From the NCBI GenBank assembly GCA_004154925.1, contig QJNS01000236.1, positions 55,168-119,167 on the forward strand: 64,000 bases of DNA. The letters are read 5' to 3'. Shown here in pieces: positions 60,283-64,000 of the stretch. The stretch is from Monosporascus cannonballus. Lineage: Eukaryota > Ascomycota > Sordariomycetes > Xylariales. The notes beneath the pieces were generated by a model. The model made no database searches, was not told where the DNA came from, and was given only the letters and a program-made list of their open reading frames with translations. Both the position numbers and the translations under genes were made by a program. Each line of letters opens with the position of its first letter. Within the stretch, counting starts at the first letter, position 1.

Positions 60283-62230
60283 ATGGCGTCGAACAATATG
60301 ATCAATCCCGCCGTGGATCCGGAGATCGAGGATGACCTGTTCGCTAAGGAGGTCGAGGCTGTCAAGAAGTGGTGGAGCGACCCACGATGGAAGTACACTA
60401 GGCGGCCGTTTACCGCCGAGCAGATCGTCTCGAAGAGAGGCCACCTCCCGATCGAATATGCCGGTAACACGCAGTCAAAAAAGCTGTGGAAGATCCTCGA
60501 GAACCGCTTCCAGGTAAGGAAAAATGGCTTTTATCCCGTCCCAACAAGACCCCAACGAAGCATATACTAAAGGTTCCGATAGAACCGCGATGCGAGCTAT
60601 ACCTACGGCTGCTTAGAACCTACGATGCTCACGCAGATGGCCAAGTACCTTGACACCGTATACGTCTCGGGATGGCAATCGTCGTCGACGGCTTCTTCGT
60701 CCGACGAGCCGGGTCCGGACTTGGCCGACTACCCCTATGTGCGTAACCGCGGTCATATCCCGTCCGCGTACCGAAGAACTGCAAGCTGACAGATAGGGAA
60801 ATAAAAGACCACGGTGCCGAACAAGGTGAAGCACCTCTTCATGGCGCAGCTGTTTCACGACCGCAAGCAGAGGCAGGAGCGCCTCAGCACGCCGCGGCCG
60901 GCGCGGGACAAGCTGGCCAACGTCGACTACCTGCGACCCATCATCGCCGACGCGGACACGGGCCACGGCGGGCTCACGGCGGTCATGAAGCTGACGAAGC
61001 TGTTCGTGGAGAGCGGCGCGGCGGGCATCCACATCGAGGACCAGGCCCCGGGGACCAAGAAGTGCGGGCACATGGCCGGCAAGGTGCTGGTGCCCATCAG
61101 CGAGCACATCAACCGGCTGGTGGCGATCCGCGCGCAGGCCGACATCATGGGCAGCGACCTGCTGGCCATCGCGCGCACCGACGCCGAGGCCGCGACGCTC
61201 ATCACGACGACCATCGACCCGCGCGACCACGCCTTCGTCCTCGGCTGCACGAACCCGAACCTGCAGCCGCTCAACGACCTCATGCTGGCGGCCGAGGCGG
61301 CGGGAAAGTCTGGCGCCGGGCTCCAGGCCATCGAGGACGAGTGGATGCGCCAGGCCGGGCTCAAGCGCTTCGACGACGCCGTCGAGGACTCGATCCGGGC
61401 CGGCCCCGCGCCCGACCAGGACAAGGACCAGCTCGTCGCCCGCTACCGCGCCAAGGCCAAGGGCAGGAGCCTCACCGAGGCCCGCGCCCTCGCGCGCGCC
61501 GTCACCGGCGCCGAGGTCTACTTCGACTGGGACGCGCCCCGCACCCGCGAGGGCTACTACCGCCTCAAGGGCGGCTGCGACTGCGCCGTCAACCGCGCCG
61601 TCGCCTACGCCCCCTACTGCGACGCCATCTGGATGGAGAGCAAGCTGCCCGATTACAAGCAGGCCGAGGAGTTCGCCAAGGGCGTGCACGCCGTCTGGCC
61701 GGAGCAGAAGTGAGTTTTTGCCTATCGTCCCGTGCCCGGCCTTCCACCCTCCCCCTTTCTCTCCCCCCTTAAGTTAGCCCCTTAGCATTTGGCACATTTC
61801 ACGACGACATAACCCCAAAAACGAAAAACAAGAGTGACTGGACCCACCGCTAACCGCAAAAAAACCAAACAGGCTGGCGTACAACCTCTCGCCCTCGTTC
61901 AACTGGAAGGCGGCGATGCCGCGCGACGAGCAGGAGACGTACATCCGGCGGCTGGCCTCGCTGGGGTACTGCTGGCAGTTCATCACGCTGGCGGGCCTGC
62001 ACACGACGGCGCTGGCGAGCGACCGGTTCGCGGCGGCGTACGCGCGCCAGGGGATGCGCGCCTACGGCGAGCTCGTGCAGGAGCCCGAGATGGAGGCCGG
62101 CGTCGACGTCGTCCGCCACCAGAAGTGGAGCGGCGCCGCCTACGTCGACGAGCTCCAGAAGATGGTCACCGGCGGCATTAGCAGTACCGCCGCTATGGGC
62201 ACGGGCGTCACCGAGGACCAGTTCAAGTGA
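60283..62230 (+). CDS. icl1: Isocitrate lyase (glyoxylate cycle)
   Basis: Four exons (60283-60513, 60583-60738, 60808-61709, 61873-62230) give 548 residues. The enzyme splits isocitrate into succinate and glyoxylate, allowing growth on acetate, fatty acids or ethanol. Motifs: [32 protein letters not shown] with the catalytic Cys (KKCGH, about residue 214), [11 protein letters not shown] with the eukaryote-type insertion after it, and [14 protein letters not shown] near the end. The C-terminus GVTEDQFK lacks an SKL-type PTS1, so peroxisomal targeting, if any, needs another signal. Exon 3 is very GC-rich at third positions. Introns are 69, 69 and 163 bases; the third has a GCTAAC branch site 18 bases before the acceptor. 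Aspergillus acuD and Neurospora acu-3 are the expected orthologues. Confidence 0.97.
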
Positions 62231-62699
62231 TTGGGATTGCATCGGTTGGTTTATTACTTAGTATTAGATCAGTGGGCTAAGTCGCGTCGGGTGCTGCTTT
62301 ACTGAGTTGGGATGCTGATGACTATGCAATGTGGATGATGTTCTTGCTGTTGGCAAATTGTGGGGGCACCTGATTGGGAAACTATGGATGGTAGATATGT
62401 AGGGGAGGAGGGGAGGAGAGAATAGGGGGTGGAAAGGGGACTGTAGGATTGTACATGATACGTACAGTCTGCATAGACACATTAGCCTGCCATTTTGAAC
62501 TATACAGTCCGTATATATCCAGTATCGATGATCGATTTCAGTTTGTAATCTTTTGCTTTTCGTTGTTGGCCGTGATCCTATATCATTTGAGGTGATTCCT
62601 CTAACAGACAGGCCATAGTCTACACTGGTCCCATGTATGTCACTCAGTATGGGACACACCCTGGAGAATGAATCGCACACCGCGCAAGTCGTTGACCTT
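62231..62699. other. Short gene-free intergenic stretch
   Basis: Separates the 3' end of isocitrate lyase from the polyketide synthase relic. No feature recognised. Confidence 0.6.
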
Positions 62700-64000
62700 C
62701 TAGCGGAACCTCATGTAGATGTATGCTCCTGTCTGGCTAAAATTCGACCTAAGCCTTACAATGGATAACAACATATTAATTGGCATTCCTATCACCAAGC
62801 TGGAGATGCTGCCCATAACGGCACGGTGCGAACGTTGGCCACCCAGAATTTCAAAAACAGGCATGTTCACATAAAACAATTTACCAATCCAATTGCGTAC
62901 CTCGATGGCAGACAGAGGATCAAGGCCATACGAGTGCGTAGGCTTGTGCAAGTCTAAACGAACCTCCGAGGTCCCCAGCAGGTCCAACACGCGGTGAGAA
63001 AGAGTTTCGCTTACCACTTCTGCCCTATATTTGCCTTCAGGTAACCGCCTCGATGACACGACACGTATGAAGGCGGCCGTCGACTTCCAGGTATTCGTCT
63101 TCGTAACCATGACCAGGCGTCCACGCGCTCATTTCGTTTGCCACCTTCATCAGATATAACACTTTAGTAGTATTCGTATTTGCCGTATCCAAGGCCAGAG
63201 TACCGGGTGAAGTTCGTAGTATTTGGCTCGTAGGGTCCGGACCAAGCTATTTTGCATACCATGGCTCGGGGTTGCGGTACGACCCCTCCTGAAGTGACCC
63301 AGAGCAAATGACACGATGTCCGAATCAAAGTTTGTAGCTGTGTCCACATTCTTTCATTGAGACTTTCCAGGAACGAACCGACGTAGTCGACCAAAAAGAG
63401 GACTAGTTCATCTTTGGACCTTCTTCGCTCCAGGCGTCGACTGAGCCAATAGTGATCTTGCGTGGCTCCATCCGAAGCATATGCGTCAGGGGTAAGATCT
63501 TCACCAAGGGTCTGTTGCTCCGCGGGATCCCGGCTTATGATGATAATTGCGTGACGCCTAGGTTCCAGACGTGTGCCGACGGAGGATGCTTAGCTGTGGC
63601 CGTTGATATGATCCAGTCCAAGTGGTGCGCCGCACCCTGACTCAAATCTCTCAAAACCAAATCGACAGAAGCCGTTTTGTCTCAGAAGCGAATCCAAGAC
63701 TTCGCTGGCAATATTGGCTAACAGCACGCGGTTATCGTCGAGACCACGCCACCATCCGGGGAAAACTCCGAAGACGAATCCTGCAGTCCACCCCGAGGGG
63801 CTGAGCAATTCGTGAATCAATAGTTCGCCACCTGGCTTTAACGCTCTTCCAACATTTCTCAATATCTTGGCTAGGTCAGATGTAACATGAAGAACGTACC
63901 TGCCACAACCAGGTCGTAAATGCTCTCCTGGCACCCTTGCTCAACAAAGTCGCGTTCGACATCGAGTGTTCCGAAGGTCATCTGGGAATGGAAGGCCGCA
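62700..64000 (-). pseudogene. Highly reducing polyketide synthase relic (3' part, runs off the right edge)
   Basis: Three regions in the order expected of a reducing type I PKS are seen on the minus strand. At 63590-64000 is a C-methyltransferase segment (LKPGGELLIHELLSPSG, FVFGVFPGWW). It is split by a frame change near 63,895, within the segment joining YDLVVAG to YVLHVTSDL. At about 63150-63560 follows a structural-ketoreductase-like segment (LVDYVGSFLESL, LLWVTSGG). At 62700-63110 is an acyl carrier domain (YGLDPLSAIEVRNW). Its phosphopantetheine Ser is replaced by Pro. About 400 bases lie between the last two where enoyl- and catalytic ketoreductase domains should be, so these are deleted. 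The gene cannot be functional as read. The product is unknown and no tailoring genes are visible. Confidence 0.8.

Noticed and set aside
60613..61689. A 358-codon minus-strand frame opposite isocitrate lyase
   Set aside because: It mirrors the GC-rich third positions of the real gene, consists of low-complexity Leu/Val/Arg/Asp-rich sequence, and has no family signature.

Overview
The window is nuclear DNA of a filamentous ascomycete (Pezizomycotina, most likely Sordariomycetes). Genes are interrupted by short 50-160 base introns with GTRNGT donors and CTAAC/CTGAC-type branch sites, GC-rich coding exons end mostly in G or C at third positions, and the protein set is typical of the group: a DUF3433 membrane protein, a NACHT-ankyrin NLR, a Vps62-domain protein, a BUD2-like RasGAP, a GT2 glycosyltransferase and a reducing polyketide synthase relic. 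The order cannot be fixed from sequence reading alone. I recognised no complete tRNA, rRNA or CRISPR array.

Layout, left to right: the 5' part of a DUF3433 membrane protein (minus strand, runs off the left edge); an atypical Ras-like GTPase (3.75-4.5 kb); an MFS sugar transporter (8.95-11.07 kb) whose splicing only makes sense with an intron nested in the donor site of another intron (a [D1,2] stwintron); a Vps62-domain protein (12.2-13.7 kb); a NACHT NLR with one ankyrin repeat and a likely N-terminal frameshift (14.7-17.4 kb, minus); an uncharacterised multi-spanning membrane protein (21.0-22.4 kb); a cyclophilin-40 (24.8-26.0 kb); a BUD2-like RasGAP (28.3-32.3 kb, minus); a disordered Ser/Pro-rich protein (38.5-39.6 kb, minus); mitochondrial ribosomal protein L20 (42.4-43.1 kb); an F-box/Cys-rich protein in four exons (43.9-45.7 kb, minus); a processive-type GT2 glycosyltransferase (47.4-50.3 kb, minus); neutral trehalase (56.0-58.5 kb); isocitrate lyase (60.3-62.2 kb); and a decayed highly reducing PKS relic running off the right edge (62.7-64.0 kb, minus).

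Between these genes lie long stretches (1-6 kb) without credible coding potential. Many are AT-richer, with diverged repeat relics and simple repeats, as expected where transposons have been mutated by repeat-induced point mutation (inference). The genes are mostly conserved housekeeping or signalling functions and do not form one pathway. Neutral trehalase and isocitrate lyase are both central carbon-metabolism genes, but they are separated and no operon-like logic applies. The most notable feature is the stwintron in the sugar transporter. The atypical GTPase and the broken NLR and PKS genes are the other points that deserve a second look.
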